Assembly: GCA_022410635.1 (NCBI GenBank)
Contig: JAJVDF010000301.1
Coordinates: forward strand, 629,848 to 693,847
DNA length: 64,000 bases
Source: Tretioscincus oriximinensis
Taxonomy: Eukaryota > Chordata > Lepidosauria > Squamata > Gymnophthalmidae
Direction of reading: 5' to 3'
Part shown: piece by piece, positions 36,080-48,780 of the stretch
Layout: each line of letters starts with the position of its first letter
Numbering within the stretch: the stretch's first letter is position 1
Notes under the pieces: model-generated
What the model was told of the DNA's origin: nothing
The model's input: the letters and a program-made list of their open reading frames with translations, nothing else
Database searches by the model: none
Position numbers and translations under genes: made by a program

Positions 36080-38915
36080 ATAATAAGCAATGAAACAGGA
36101 ATATATTTATGGAAAGTTAGTATGTAACTAGTAAATTCTAATAACTTTTTGCTGTATCAATAAACACTAGTTGATTCTTGGAGAGTTTATTTAAAAAAAA
36201 AAAACACCAAATTGTTATAATGCATTCAGCTTCTGAAAAAATCCTGGTTCAAAATAGAAAAAAAGTAAAAAATATCAGAATAATGCTTGAGTTACATACA
36301 GTATATATATTTCTAATTAAGTAAGATGACTTAAAGTGTTTATTTGTCAAGCATAGTAAAATTATACAAAGATGTTAGTACAGATTTGTAATGAAAGGCC
36401 AAATTCTAGCACTTATATATCATTAAAGGTAATAGAGCATGATGAACTGATGCATTGTAGCTGCAGGTTGACTGGGTATTTTTGGAACTTTTTCCATTAC
36501 ATTGTGTAACAACTATTCAGAGCTTATTTTACTTTGATCTTTTAAAACCTATTGACAATTTTTACTGGCCTTTTAACAAAGCTTTTAAAATGGTTATTCT
36601 ATTTAATCAAGCATGCATTCAAAACAAATAACTATTGTTTGTGCCAATTTCCTTCTGACTTACAGTATTTGATTTAAAAGCCATAGTTCTCAGTCACACG
36701 AAATTGCTTGATTATTCTTCATAGTTCTGTGCTATTGCACTAATTAATTATATTTTTACACTTTTGAAAGCACTCATAGGTTTGCTGGAATCTCTATATT
36801 TTCTATCTAAAATGTCATACTTGAGACATACGATTCAAATATGTGAACATTTATCCCCAAAATATGACAATGACGATGGTGATGGTTTATAATTGGGGAA
36901 GAAGCAATCTTTAAATTGATAATGAAAAATGACATTCAATAGATACACCTCTCCTCTTAAGCATACCTCATATATTTGGAACTTTCTACACTTCCCTCTC
37001 CAAGATTCATGTGAGATCTGATAGCAAAGGACCAGCTTTGCTCCTGCCTCATTCCATCAAGGGCCCTGAAGAGTTTTGGTGTTTTATTATAATTCATTAA
37101 CCTGTAACTGAAAAATTAAGAAAAAACTCAAATTCAACAATAAAATTATCTGCTTTCCAGAGTCAATGTCTAACATGTTTCTAGATATTAATGACAAAAT
37201 ATTTATTCATATTTGAAAGATAGATGTGACCATATAGACACTAGAAATCAGACTAGACTGAAGGATCACTTTGTTTATATAAACATACATTGAAAACATA
37301 ATCCCTTTAAAAAACAATCAGGATTGTACGTATACAAAAATCTGAAATTATGTGGTTAAATATACCACCCAAGAAGCAGCTGGAAATATGAAGAGAGTCA
37401 GGATTAAAATCAGAAGTTAAGAAAATGAAAAACTTAGATATTTGGTTTTATAAAAATCCAAATAAAGTATTGGAATGAAATTATAAAATAATATGAAATA
37501 AAAAAGAGAGAGTTTTTTTTTAAAAAAAGGGAAGGATAAAATTGATAGAATTGGAACTATTAAAATGATAATTATATTAAAATTATTGTACTCATTCCAA
37601 ACTATTTAAATGCCAGTATCAAAAAACCATTAAAGGCTTTGGAGAGAAAAATAGACAAATGAATAAAAGTCTGAGATTACAAAATAAATAGATGATAGCA
37701 AGAGGAAAGATGATGGTAGGTACCAAGTTTAAAACACTGCCATGATGCCTTTCAGGTACAAAGACTAATAGAAATGAAATATGGAAATATGACATGGGGG
37801 ACTGGAAAGGGAGATGAATGGGGTCATGGAATGTGACATGTTATTTAGAGATTGGAAAAGAAGAGAGATTCTGGAGGGAACAGTAAAAATCAAAGTGGCA
37901 GAGTGGAAAAAGGGAAAGCAAGAATTAAAATTGGCATCCATTTGGGTAATTAAAAACAATAAAGGAAATTGAAGGAAAGGGATATAGAAGAATACAGCAG
38001 ACGCATAGGCTGGATGGAAATCCAATAAACAGGGCAGTAATAGAACAATGGATAGGAAATAGAAGATTTTTCTTGATGATGTGTAGACAAATATACCAGA
38101 AAAGCTCAGAAGCTAAAAAACATGCAACTACATTGCTCAATACTGAAAATTGTACTTGCACTGAAAATGAATGAGAGGACAGTAAATAATACAGACCTTG
38201 CAATGCTGCTTTGCAGAAGAAGAACTCATCCTTTTAGCTTCTTCTTTGCATACACATCATTTTTGTGATGTATTCATTTGCATTCCAGTTTGTGGAGACG
38301 GGAACCAGCTTGCTTTGATGCAATTCTGATTCTTGGCAGAACACCATATTACTAAAGTAGCAAAGCCCAAAAGTTTGGCAGGCTGAGTATTTCGTTTGTA
38401 ACACTGACATTGTTTTCTTTTTAGTAATTGATGGATCAAGCATATAATGCAGAAGCGGGAAAAATGAAAAAGGCACAAAACCTTTTGATCTACAAACACA
38501 ACAATCTTTCTCCAATCACATCTTCTAGGAAGCAGTCTATATGGCTGAGTGTATCTTAGCCTATTTCAAATTCTGAAAACATTTTTTCTATTTACTTCTA
38601 GGTTTTGAGCAGCTTTTTAGTTAATTTAATAAATTCAGTCTTATTCAACTAAAAATACTTGTTCTAACCACAATAAACTCTTCTCAATTAACTTGAGAAA
38701 TGAACTGTGTGAAATAAAATGCATTTTCAAGCTATTTGGTGGCATGGGTATACAGAGCCCAGAAACTCCCAAATTTAGGAAAGGCTATACTGCATTTTTT
38801 AATGTCAGTCACTACTGATCAAGCTTCAGCCCAGGGTTTTTTGTGTTTTTTGCAGTTTTCTGGTATTATCTAATAGTGCTGTTCATGGGATTCGAATACT
38901 ACAATGCAGTAATCA
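36080..38915. other. Unassigned non-coding DNA
   Basis: Very A-rich on the plus strand, especially 37320-38200. Some of that could be an unrecognisable old LINE, but I could not match any protein motif. No host gene is seen. Confidence 0.4.
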
Positions 38916-38924
38916 ATGATGTAA

Positions 38925-39402
38925 GGAAAAGGATAATAAATTTCAAGAGTTTTGCAGGTTCAAAAGAGAGTTACGAGGATAGTGAGTGGCTGGAAACCAT
39001 GTCCTATGAGGAACGGTTAAAGGATCTAGGGATGTTTAGTCTGCAAAAGACAAGACAGAGGAGACTTGATAGATGTATACAAATATCTGAAGGGCTGTCA
39101 CAGAGCAGAGGGATCAGCACTGTTCTAATGGGACAGTGGAAGGCAATGGCAAATGGAAGGACTAGAAATAATGGAATGAAACTGCAAGGGAGTAGATTTA
39201 GATTAGATATCAGAAAAAAATGTTCTAACAGTAAGGGTGATAGACCAGTGGAACAGTTTAGCACAGGAGGTGGTGAGTTCACCTTTGCTGGAAGTCTTCA
39301 AACTGAGGCTGGACAGTCTGGGATGGTTTAAGGAATCCTGCATTGTGCAGAGGGTTGGACCCTATGACCCTGAAGGTCCCTTCCAACTCTATGATTCTAT
39401 AA
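38925..39402 (+). mobile_element. CR1 LINE 3' fragment
   Basis: The 162-codon ORF 38843-39331 carries the CR1 C-terminal signature: MSYEERLKDLGMFSLQKTRQ, then RTRNNGMKLQGSRFRLDIRK, then a broken INQWNSL segment. Small frameshifts alter the middle (ISEGLSQSRG) and the RKKCSNSKG part. The 3' UTR follows (CCTGCATTGTGCAGAGGGTT near 39340) and ends in ATTCTAT at about 39400. The fragment keeps only the last part of ORF2 plus the 3' end, the usual 5' truncation. It is the same subfamily as 52729-54436. Confidence 0.85.
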
Positions 39403-39404
39403 GT

Positions 39405-40524
39405 TTTGTATGTTTTGTGTTCAAGTTCCAGGGGCAGTAAGGTATTATGATTGTAACATGAGCTTGGAGACTTAGAAGTAGAAATGTTTGTGGGAATTCC
39501 ACACCTGAATCCAACCTAGAAATTGAATCTACAATGTTTGTAAAGAAATAAAACCCAGTGATACTATACTGCACTTTATGATAAATAGAAATAAAAACCT
39601 ACCTCATCATATGCAGTGGCCACCACGCCACTGCATGTGGATTGTCAGTAGTTTCTACACTATTAGGAAGTCCTGGAAGTTAAGACCTTTTCTCAGGATG
39701 ACAAAGGCAAGAGTTATTGCTATTTCCTAGTGTCTATGCAAGTCCACCGAGGATTTAGCTGTGGCTCATGAATTTCTTTGTTTACACCATACAAGTCCTG
39801 AATGAATAAGTGATCAAGCCAGTTATCTTGACAGGAATCCTCACCATCAACTTGAAGTTAGGGGCAAACAAGGGATATTTTCTATGGTATACCTCACAGT
39901 TCTCTTTGGTACTTGTTGCTCTTGTAGCAAGCACAATTGGATATTTCCAAGAAGGCTGGTCATATTGTGATGATTTTTTTGTCTATGCTAGGTTATCCAA
40001 ATGAACATAGATTTAAACTGTGCTCCCATGTGAGGTGCCTGGAAAATGACTTTGTTGTTGCTTCATTTCCATGTGCAGTATCAGTGACAATTGTGCTCCC
40101 TATTTCTGGACATACCAGTAATTGCCATTGGACCATGTTAATTTCCATTTTTGCAGCATGCTAGTATGTTCCCTGAATGGAGGCGCTTCAGGGTGTTCTG
40201 GAAAAGATATGTCCATCATTACTAATGAAGACTTGGATGTTGTCAGCAGGCAATCATGGTGCCTTCTTCACTTGGTATGTGTTCGCCCCTTTTCCAAGTG
40301 AGGAAAGTTAACAATGGAAGATTAATCATCTCTTTATTTGCAGTATTAGGGATTGTGTAAACTAATTATATGTACCAGAGATTTCAAAATTGTGTAGGAT
40401 TACCACACAAAAATGAGATCCGAAGTTTGTAACTTCAATAGATATTTAAAAAGTATTTCCCCAAGATGTTGCAGACATTATAGGTCCCATAATGGGGCAA
40501 TAAGAAAAGGACGTGGCTCCAAAT
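39405..40524. other. Unassigned non-coding DNA
   Basis: No gene or repeat recognised. Confidence 0.5.
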
Positions 40525-40525
40525 C

Positions 40526-40752
40526 ATAGAATTAGAAGGGATCTCCAGGGTCCAACCCCCTGCTCAATGCAGGATTCATTAAACTATCCCAGCCTCAGTT
40601 TGAAGACTTATATTGAAGGCCAACTCACCACCACCTGTTGTAAACTGTTCCACTGGTTTATCACCCTTACTGTTAGAAAGTTTTTTCTGATATCTAATCT
40701 AAATCTACTCCCTTGCAGTTTCATCCCATTGTTTCTAGTCCTTCCATTTAAA
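40526..40752 (-). mobile_element. CR1 LINE 3' fragment
   Basis: On the minus strand, the C-terminal coding end (RTRNNGMKLQGSRFRLDIRK, NFLTVRVINQWNSL) precedes the 3' UTR. On the plus strand it starts ATAGAATTAGAAGGGATCTC at about 40528. It is the same subfamily as 38925-39402, about 1.1 kb away and inverted, so the two form a potential inverted pair sharing about 200 bp. Confidence 0.85.
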
Positions 40753-40759
40753 CATAAGC

Positions 40760-41960
40760 CCCCCCAAGCTGAGGAATCTTGGTCATAATCACAAGCAGCA
40801 AAAAGCATCTCTGAAGTAACTTAGAAAATGGTTTATTGACACACCAATTTTCCCTTCCCATTTCTCATAAACATTTCATACTTGTGCAGGGACAGCCACT
40901 ACTTGAAGACATTTCAAGCTTTCCCTTTTGTTATGTCTGAACATAGCCTTTATCTTCTAAAGATCTGCAGGCATTGGCAGGATCCTAAAGATTATTGTTA
41001 CTTCAGCTTCATGGGAACTAATTCATTGACAGCTTTTGTTTATATTTGTTTGATGAGGTCCTTTATAGGCAAGTTTGAGAACAACACTTCCCATAATTTT
41101 TTCCTAGCAAGTTTGACACTGCTCTGCTCTCTTCAGTCGTGTTCAGAAATAATTTCAGAAGTCTCAGTTGTAAGCTATATGAGGACCCTTTGAAAGAAAG
41201 AGCTCTTAGGAAAAGAGTTAACATGAAGAGCAGCTGGTAGCAAGCTGAAAAGAAGCTCATCTTCCTTCGGTATCACAGCTTTAGGCAATCTAGCTTGTAT
41301 AATGAAGACTGTGACTTTATCCTTTTACCCTTCCAGGGTGAATAACTAGCAAGAGTCTTGATATTTAAATTGATGTTTTACACCCTAATAATTCTTCATT
41401 TTTAATTCAATCGTGGTCTGTTAGATGCCCAGTAATAAGAGGGAAAATATAAGATAAACTGCTCTAATTACAGTGCCATGAAGGGAAACAATAAACATAT
41501 TAAAGTATGAAGGGATAATCGTTATCATGGCTTAAAAGGAAGATCAGGGTCTGAGGCAGACATTTCTAACAAGGTTCATTAACTGTCCCTACAGCTCTTG
41601 GAATATTTTAACTGTGGCAATTAACATAAAAATAGATTTAGCAACACTAACTTCTCATTACTGTCAACTTGCATTTGGGTTCATAAAATATAATTATAAA
41701 TAAAATACACTTTTCTTTCCTAATGCTTATTAAAAGGGGATATTATACAGTTTCGTGTAACTACTAATGATCGGCACTTTAATTCAATATTGTAAATTGT
41801 TGCATTCATTGTGCACAAATAGGCTGAATGTACACTTGACTGCAAGCACATCTCTTCAAAAAATCACTTTGTGTCACTCACTTTGCTTTGACTATTTTTC
41901 ACTTTTTCTGTAGATTGTTTTGCTTTGCATTCATATGCAGTTTGCTCTGTGATAGACTTC
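40760..41960. other. Unassigned non-coding DNA
   Basis: No gene is recognised. The part at about 41560-41830 is free of repeat features and could be conserved, but there is no direct evidence. Confidence 0.4.
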
Positions 41961-42066
41961 TTCAACATGGTGCTCTCCAGATTTTTAAACTAACTTTCAC
42001 TAGCCTCAACTCTTCCACCAGTCCAAACCTCTAGGGGGACTTCAGGTTGGAGAAGATTGCTCTGCA
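41960..42066. mobile_element. hAT-like MITE, degenerate
   Basis: The left end CTTCAACATGGTGCTCTCCA and the complement of the right end (CTTCTCCAACCTGAAGTCCC) are imperfect inverted repeats of the type TTC-CCAACCTGGTG-CCTCCAGATGTTTTGGACT, known from many reptile non-autonomous hAT elements. The copy is about 105 bp and the duplications are not clear. Confidence 0.5.
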
Positions 42067-42234
42067 GGTTAGTGTTGGTCCACATGCCAAATCATTTTCC
42101 ATTTCTGTCACTGTCTTCCCCCCCTCCCCCGACAACCAAAATCATGTAGAAATAATCTTGGACCAATATAATACTTGCAGAATAGATGTATATGGTTAAA
42201 ATAATCATCAGAAGTTATAATGGCATTTTCTGCA

Positions 42235-43085
42235 ATGCACCTGCCAATAAATTGAAGCTGAATCCAGACAAGATGGTGGTGATGTATGTTGGAGCATCCC
42301 AAGTTCATGAAGTGGGGAGGCACCCTGCCCTATAAGGGAAGGGTATAAATTTGGGGATGATTCTGGACTCTACACTGACACTTGAAAACCAGGTGGAGGT
42401 AATGACCAGGAGTCCCTACTTCCATCTACATCTTGTTTGTCAGTTAAAGACACATCTGAACAGAGATGATTTAGCCACAGTAATCCATACTCTGGTAACT
42501 TCTAGACTGGACTATTGTAATGCTGCCCATGAAAACAGTTCAGAAGCTGCAGCTGCTGCAGAATGCAGAAGCTAGACTGCTGACTGGAATGGCTAGCTGG
42601 TCACACATCATGCTGGTCTTCAAAGAGCTGCACAGGCTGCCAATTCACTACTGAGCCCAATTCAAGTTATTGACTTTAACTTATAAGGCCCTAAATAATT
42701 TGAGCTCCAAATATCTAAAGGAACGCCTTCTCCCATACCTACCTGCCCGTGCCTTAAGATCTGCAGGGGAGGCCCTCCTGGGTTTACCACCCCATTTTAC
42801 AGCCAAGGGAGTGGGAACCTGGAGTAGGGTCTTCTCGGTGGTTACCCTCAGTCTATGGGGTAGTCTGCCCCTCAAGGAGTGTCTGTCATCATCAATGTAT
42901 TTTTTTAGAAGATCTTAGAAGTTGCACTTCTTTCACCTGCCCTTTGGCTGAAGAAATGTTATTTTTCTTCCAACTTCTAGATACTGTTTTATACTACTTT
43001 AAATGTTAATTTTGTATTGTTCTTGACCTCCCTGAGACCTTCAGGTGTAGGACGGGGTATAAATGTAAATAAATAATTAATAAAT
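42235..43085 (+). mobile_element. L2-like LINE, 3' part of ORF2 and tail
   Basis: Two ORFs (42351-42575 and 42670-42918) read in order LDSTLTLENQVEVMTRSPYF, THLNRDDLATVIHTLVTSRL and DYCNAAHENS. Then come LTYKALNNLSSKYLKERLLP and GVGTWSRVFSVV. This is the conserved region after the RT core in L2-clade LINEs. A frameshift near 42575-42600 separates the DYCNA block from the LTYKALN block, and no RT catalytic motif remains. The 3' UTR ends GAGACCTTCAGGTGTAGGAC, then TAAATAAATAATTAATAAATA. The same terminus occurs at 33417-33475 and, inverted, at 25023-25076. Confidence 0.75.
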
Positions 43086-43089
43086 ACAG

Positions 43090-44090
43090 GATTGTATTAC
43101 AAGTGATTCAGACCTTTTATGCATTTATCATGCTAAATCTTTATAAGTAAAATCTGATTTGCTGATCCAGATTAGCTGTTGCTGCACTTTGCAGATGGAG
43201 GAGCATTAGAATAGAGGCAAGATGTGCAACAACTCAGATTCAAGCTATGCCCATGCTTACACAGATCAAGTCTAGATATAGCTGTACCACAGAGAGCATG
43301 GTACACATGTAGTCCTGATTAACACAATCTGTCACTAAAGGATTATTTTAAGACGTGCAAGAGGTTAAGTGCTTCAGAGTTTGTGGCCTCACGTGTTGGC
43401 CATGGAGAGGGAAGAGTGCCCTCTACTGGCCTTAGCTTTAGCTTACCCAGGTGTTTTAAAGGAAAGAAATTTACAAGCAGATGAATGAGTACCACCACAT
43501 TTGGGTGAAAAATAACCTCCTAAATTCCTTTGGGTGAGATAAGAACATTTTTTTCTTCTTAATACAGATCTGATCCAGATTATCATTATAGTGCCATACA
43601 GTGTGGATTACCGAGTTTCTTAAAATGGATTACAAGACATGAAGGAGCTCTGATGCAGATTATAAATGAATTTTGTTGCTTTTTAAAAACTCAAATTCAG
43701 CAGTGCTACATTTTATTATTGGGAAATGTGTATGATTTATTGTTATGCTTAGCACACTGGAAGGCCTTGTCTCTGTGGCATCAGTCTGTCTACAAAGCTC
43801 TTTAACTTAGAAAGAGTGCCACAGAGTGTGCTCACAGGGCATCACATTAAAGGCAGACATGGGACATGAACCACTTAATCTGCACATCCGTTTTGTTGGA
43901 AATGAAAAGAAAAAGAACCCTCAGAAATTGCACCTGGTGGACTTTTCTTCCTGTCCTAAAATCTGATTGTGCAGGGCCAGACCCAGTTGGATGGTTCCTG
44001 TTCTAGGTCATTGGCCAGCACTATACTCTAGATCCAGCATGTACCAGGTGGAAACTGTCATCCTCTAGATTTATTGCTATAATTAACATT
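43090..44090. other. Unassigned non-coding DNA
   Basis: No gene or repeat recognised. Confidence 0.5.
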
Positions 44091-44094
44091 TATT

Positions 44095-44395
44095 TAGTTT
44101 ATTTATTTAAGCATTTTGGTGCCACTTTTAATTAAAAAAAACAGAGCGGTTACACAGCATTAAAAATAAGAGTAAAGCCAAAATAAAAGTAGTTTTAATA
44201 GCAGTAAGAATACATTAAAAATTGAGTGAGCCCGGTGAACTCTAATACCTGAGTTAAAAAACAAACAATTTCTAAATGGTTAATGATGGTGCCTCCCAAA
44301 CAGCAAAGGGGAGGGTATTCCAAAGATGCTACCACAGAGAATTTAGATTCATCACAGCAATTTACAGGAGGTAAAAGTGTCTCATAAATTCTGAG
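44095..44395 (-). repeat. Degenerate LINE/SINE-derived interspersed repeat
   Basis: A TTTATTTATTTAAGCATTTT start, an A-rich body with CATTAAAAATAAGAG-type strings and GGGGAGGGTATTCCAAAGAT followed by CTACCACAGAGAA. The same succession is seen around 58246-58480 and partly at 55862-56040, which shows a repeat family, but I cannot name it securely. Confidence 0.4.
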
Positions 44396-44574
44396 CAGAT
44401 TTTTAGAGATTCATTCCAATCTTAACAATATATTTTAATACATTTTCATTTACATGTTTTCCCACTATTTTTAAAAGAAATACATACTGTTTCAATAGCT
44501 TGAAAGAAACAAGAAAGAAAGAAGTTAATACATACATGGTATAGAACCCCAGCACAATTAGCACATTTCTTTCT

Positions 44575-44994
44575 AAATATAAGTGGATTATGTTGGCATG
44601 GATGTCAGCAAAGAGGTATACATTTTGATATGGGAATGCAAAGAGAGTACAATATTGAAAAACAGCAAGAAAAAATAAATAGTATATTAAATATACAAAT
44701 AAGTATAATAGCATATCAATAATGCATGTAGACTTGAATGGCCCTTAATTAGTAGAGCAAAAGGAAATAATGGATAAGTTGATTGCATGTGCACAGATAG
44801 TTTTGACAGGAGGTTGGAAAGACAATTCCAAATGGATGATCAGTAAATGGTACAATTATGTTGTAAATATGCTAGCTGCAAAATTAGCTAATTGTAGAAT
44901 CAATAGTGAAAATATCGATAGAGTTAGAAAGTATAAACAAAAATGGAGAATAATCAAACTATATTTAGATAATAAATTAAGAAGTGAAAAATGA
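44575..44994 (+). pseudogene. L1 ORF2 C-terminal fragment, old
   Basis: The 74-codon ORF 44770-44994 reads ACAQIVLTGGWKDNSKWMIS and KWYNYVVNMLAAKLA. This parallels the C-terminus of the L1 at 48975-49730 (AHIQIARGWKDKEKWTLEAW, YDYMAEIVL). Upstream in another frame, GLCWHGCQQRGIHFDMGM (about 44585-44640) corresponds to the Cys-His segment CWHCNTDPGTYIHMW of that L1. Frameshifts and stops lie between. It represents the last 120 or so codons of ORF2, and no poly(A) tail is clear. It is older and in the opposite orientation to the L1 at 48.8-52.4 kb. Confidence 0.75.
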
Positions 44995-44997
44995 AAA

Positions 44998-46225
44998 GTT
45001 AAAAGATTATTTTTTTCTATGTGATATTCCTGTGTATGCTCTTTTATTTCTAATTATAATAGATACCCAACCATGGGAGGAATGCAGGAGGGGAAGGAAG
45101 GGAAGGGAGAAAGTGTTTTCTAAAAAGACGCAAAACAGAAAAACAGTAACACAATTTTTAGTTCCTGTCCCCCAAGAACATTTGTGCAACAGACCAAAAT
45201 CTTGTAAACTCTTCCTCTTCCTCTACTGAAAATGATATCAGCTGTTCTGTTTAAAAGAATGGTATCTGATTTTCTCCTGATTACAAATACAACATTTCAC
45301 AACAAAACCCCAAACTAAGTATTTGTGTGCTTCTCTGACTTCTCTCTTTTCTACATGTGTGTTAATAACTTTTTAGAAAGAAAATCAAAATAAATAATGA
45401 GAAGCCATATTCGGTAATTTTAAAGTACATCAACTAAGGCCCTAGATCAAAAGTGAAATGTGGTAATTATTAAGGAAAACAACAAGCAATGGAATCTTAA
45501 AGGCTATTTTACATTCTTTCCCACCAACCCTTTCCATCACTTAAGAATTGTTTGGGCTAGAATGTCAAAAATTGCCTGAATGATTACCTCATACAGAATG
45601 GACTGTACCATCTGTTTGTATAAGAAAATTTGGTATTAACATACTGGTATCTAGGTAGTAGGCCTCATTCCTTTGGCTTTTCTGTCCACTGTTGTCCTTT
45701 TTGAAACTATGACCCCTAAAGGAATTAATTGCATGATTGACTGACCAGTCATGATTGAAAGATTCATAAATACACACAACTCTTCATCTGCAGAAACCAC
45801 AGAGGTTTCTGCAGATATGGTTATGCCTTGCATATTAATGTCAAAATATATTTGTCTTGCCATTTTAATGACAAAATAACTTTTTGCGTAGTTTTGGATT
45901 CTGTAATTTTTGTTCACGGATGATATCAGTAACATTGTCAGATTGATTTTAAAAAGGCATTTTTGTTTTTATACATGATAATTTCATACAACTTAGACCT
46001 GTAACTATTTAGACTTTTTCAAGGAACATAATAAAATGATCTCACTATTACTACATAATGATTAATCCGCTTTCTAAATAATATTCTTGTGAGTGTTCAA
46101 AAATTTGATTACAAAATCATCTGTATATTTTGGTAAATTTAATAACATTCATCAGCAAAATCATGAAGGTCTGCTGATCCTAGATAAGCATTCCAGAGCT
46201 CCTGTTTTAGCATTACAGTTGGAAA
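44998..46225. other. Unassigned non-coding DNA
   Basis: AT-rich sequence with no gene or repeat recognised. Confidence 0.5.
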
Positions 46226-46227
46226 CA

Positions 46228-46272
46228 ATTTCAGAGAAATAGCCGTGTTAGTCTAGCAGAAAGTCCAGCAAA
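46228..46272 (+). repeat. Remnant of a sauropsid interspersed repeat
   Basis: TTTCAGAGAAATAGCCGTGT and TAGTCTAGCAGAAAGTCCAG resemble the start of an interspersed repeat common in turtles and other sauropsids (CAGCCGTGTTAGTCTG motif). It is too short to classify. Confidence 0.35.
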
Positions 46273-46292
46273 GGGGCTAGCAGCTTTGGTAT

Positions 46293-46328
46293 CTCTCTTA
46301 CTTGATACTTGGGTATCAAGTAAGAGAG
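46293..46328. repeat. Perfect hairpin, 16-bp arms and 4-nt loop
   Basis: CTCTCTTACTTGATAC (46293-46308) and GTATCAAGTAAGAGAG (46313-46328) are exact reverse complements around TTGG. It lies about 20 bp past the repeat remnant at 46228-46272. Confidence 0.9.
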
Positions 46329-46329
46329 C

Positions 46330-47815
46330 CCATGTTTCTAGTAAGAATATGGAAGAAGGAATTTTAGCAGATAGGTAAAATTCAAAGCCTGCAGAAACTG
46401 TTAAAGGTAAAGAAGAAGTTTAACTCCTGAACTTTTTTTTTGTACATCAATACTTTTCCAGTTTCCTGTAGCAAAGCCATTTTTCACAGAAGAATATGTT
46501 GAGTCTGATTTCCTTGGGTAAATTGGCCAATAGGCAAATATGACAACTTTATTTTGGGATCCAAACTACTGCAAGGGTTCCCCCTCTCCTCCCAAAAATT
46601 GTACTGAAAAAGGAAGGAAAGCCAGGTATGATCTGTTTTCAGATTAAGCCAAGCTATTGTTTCTTTAGCTTGGCATTTCATTTATCCAAGCCATGGCAGT
46701 CTGGGCTGAATTGACTCAACTTAAAACTATGAACTATAAAACCAAGGAAACAGCAACTTGAAACAAATTACATAAAGTGAGATCATGTTGAGCTATCTTC
46801 TCTACTGCATCACACAACTAAGGAGCAAAAACTAAAGCGTTATAGTTGAGATCAGGCTTCAAATCCATATTTAAAGGTTTGTATAGTAGATTTCGAGGAC
46901 CTAAAAGTCAGTTATCAAAATTGTTGCAATTTAAAAATGGAGAGAATGTGAATATTGCACACTGCTGAAGAATGTAAATTTAGTCAATGAACCAAACATT
47001 TTAATCATTGGAATGGTTTCAGTGGCCCAAGGAATTTAGGGATATGCATACTTCTGAATTGTCTTCTTATCTTTAAGAACTCACAACTCTTGGACACAAA
47101 TGCAAGTTCTCTATCTGCCAGTTTGATATACGGCCTCTACCCACTTCTGCATTTAAGACAAGAAAACTGCATAAAGGTGTCCACTCCAAGCTATGATCTG
47201 AGCCACTAGAGAGAAGTTGGTCGTAATTTGATGATATCCAACAACAATAAATTAGAATGAAGAGTTCTGTCATATATTCACATATATGCGCAGCTTATCT
47301 GAGCTCATATATTTTGTACGTTTCACCTACCTTTAGGTAATTTCTGGGTTTTCTATTTTGCTTTTGGGTTATTATGAATAACAAATCCATTCCTGTTGTG
47401 TATTGCTGTAAGAGGAATTAGTTTTCCTTGCTATAATGAATCATTTACTCATTATCTTTTTGGCCAAATTACCTCAAAGCTAAGAAGAGAAGTCACTTGT
47501 TTAAAAACTGTTAAAAGTCTCGTTTATGTCCCCACTGGATTGCTGACTCACTGTCTAACTTTTATACAAATCACTTCTGTTTTCTGTGCTTGAATTTACT
47601 GCTCCCTAGAGAGAATTTTGGTTTAGTTTTGAGACCATAGAAATATAAACAACTACCAATTGTTTTGAGAAATTTTAAAGAACAAGCTATGGAAAAGTAC
47701 TGCTCATTATTTATGACTATTGAATGCTATGTAATAGCAATCTTATATGAGATATTTGAAAATGTGGTTTCAATTTATAGTCTAGGGCAACTAACAGCAT
47801 TTTATTTTATTTTTG
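46330..47815. other. Unassigned non-coding DNA
   Basis: No gene or repeat recognised. Confidence 0.5.
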
Positions 47816-47869
47816 AATAAGAACTAGAAGACAGCCTGAAAAAGACAGGGGTTCTGTATCATCTCGCAC

Positions 47870-48330
47870 CACAAGAAGTTTATCATCTTTCCCCACCTCC
47901 CTCAACATCACTACTGCTGTGTCAGAGCTGAAGACACTCCAACAGTTCAGCTATTTGGAATGAACCAACTCAGATGCCAACATTGATAAAGAGATCACTA
48001 ACAGGCTAGCAAAGACACACAATGATTTGGTATACTGTATAAAAGAGTCAGAAATAACAAACATCTGAAGAAAAGCACAAACATGTACTGTGCCATGCTG
48101 TACTGTCTGCTTTCCTGCATGGATCTAAGGCATGGATTACCTAAACCACAACCTGTTATCCCTCAAACACTTCCATCAGCACTGCCTCCGTACCATTCTG
48201 CATATCCACTGGAATGACTTCATCATTAACTCCCCAGTTGTTCAAAACTGGAAAAACTCACCAGAATTGAGACCTTCTGCTGAAGGAGCAGCTGCACTAG
48301 CCAGGACATATTTCTAAGATATAATGCTAA
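47870..48330 (+). pseudogene. Non-LTR retrotransposon, C-terminal part after the RT core
   Basis: The 61-codon ORF 48132-48317 begins MDYLNHNLLSLKHFHQHCLR and continues TILHIHWNDFIINSPVV. This matches the FHQRCLRxIL-xIxW segment that follows the RT domain in one group of vertebrate LINEs (RTE-like; clade uncertain). Upstream in other frames, TAVSELKTLQQFSYLE and TNSDANIDKEITNRLAKTHN (about 47917-48030) fit the preceding FCYLGSTL and INxRLxKA segments. Several frameshifts and stops occur. A fragment of an earlier domain, probably from the same family, is at 54697-54940. Confidence 0.65.
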
Positions 48331-48700
48331 ACAATCAAGGAGACACAGATTCAAGTATACAAACACACAAGTTCCTATATCCCCTTAAGAAGTCAGGTAC
48401 ATACTTTCATCCACCACATATATCTGTGGTACAGCATAAAACCTTGTACATTACAAGGATGTAATTTATTCATTCACTAGTAACAAATCAGCAATCCATA
48501 TCATATGAACAATAAAAAAGCCTATATCATATAGACATCAGTCTAAACAATCTCAATCATACTTTGTAGTCTTTTTATATAATCAATTCAGCCCCCATTT
48601 ATCCTTATACTTAATATACTGTCCATAGACACGTAGACACAGATGTCTCTCTTGCTCATCAAAATATAACTATGTATAAAGTCCAACAGTATATCTCACA
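48331..48700. other. Unassigned non-coding DNA
   Basis: No gene or repeat recognised between the LINE fragment and the fold-back element. Confidence 0.5.
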
Positions 48701-48764
48701 CAAAGAGAGTTAATAGTCGAACATATTCAAAAGGATAAACATAGTGCTGGTGGCTGATGGAGAT

Positions 48765-48780
48765 GGGTCTGGCCAGTCTT
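48765..48780. repeat. L1 target-site duplication, left copy
   Basis: GGGTCTGGCCAGTCTT, identical to 52406-52421, directly beside the poly(T) that marks the 3' end of the minus-strand L1. Confidence 0.95.

Noticed and set aside
37320..38200. Possible old L1 in A-rich DNA
   Set aside because: I could not match any ORF1 or ORF2 motif in three frames of either strand, so it is left unassigned.
44403..44714. Hydrophobic 103-codon ORF on the minus strand
   Set aside because: It runs antisense to an L1 fragment and unassigned A-rich DNA; Phe/Leu/Tyr richness follows from the A-rich complement. No start or splice context.
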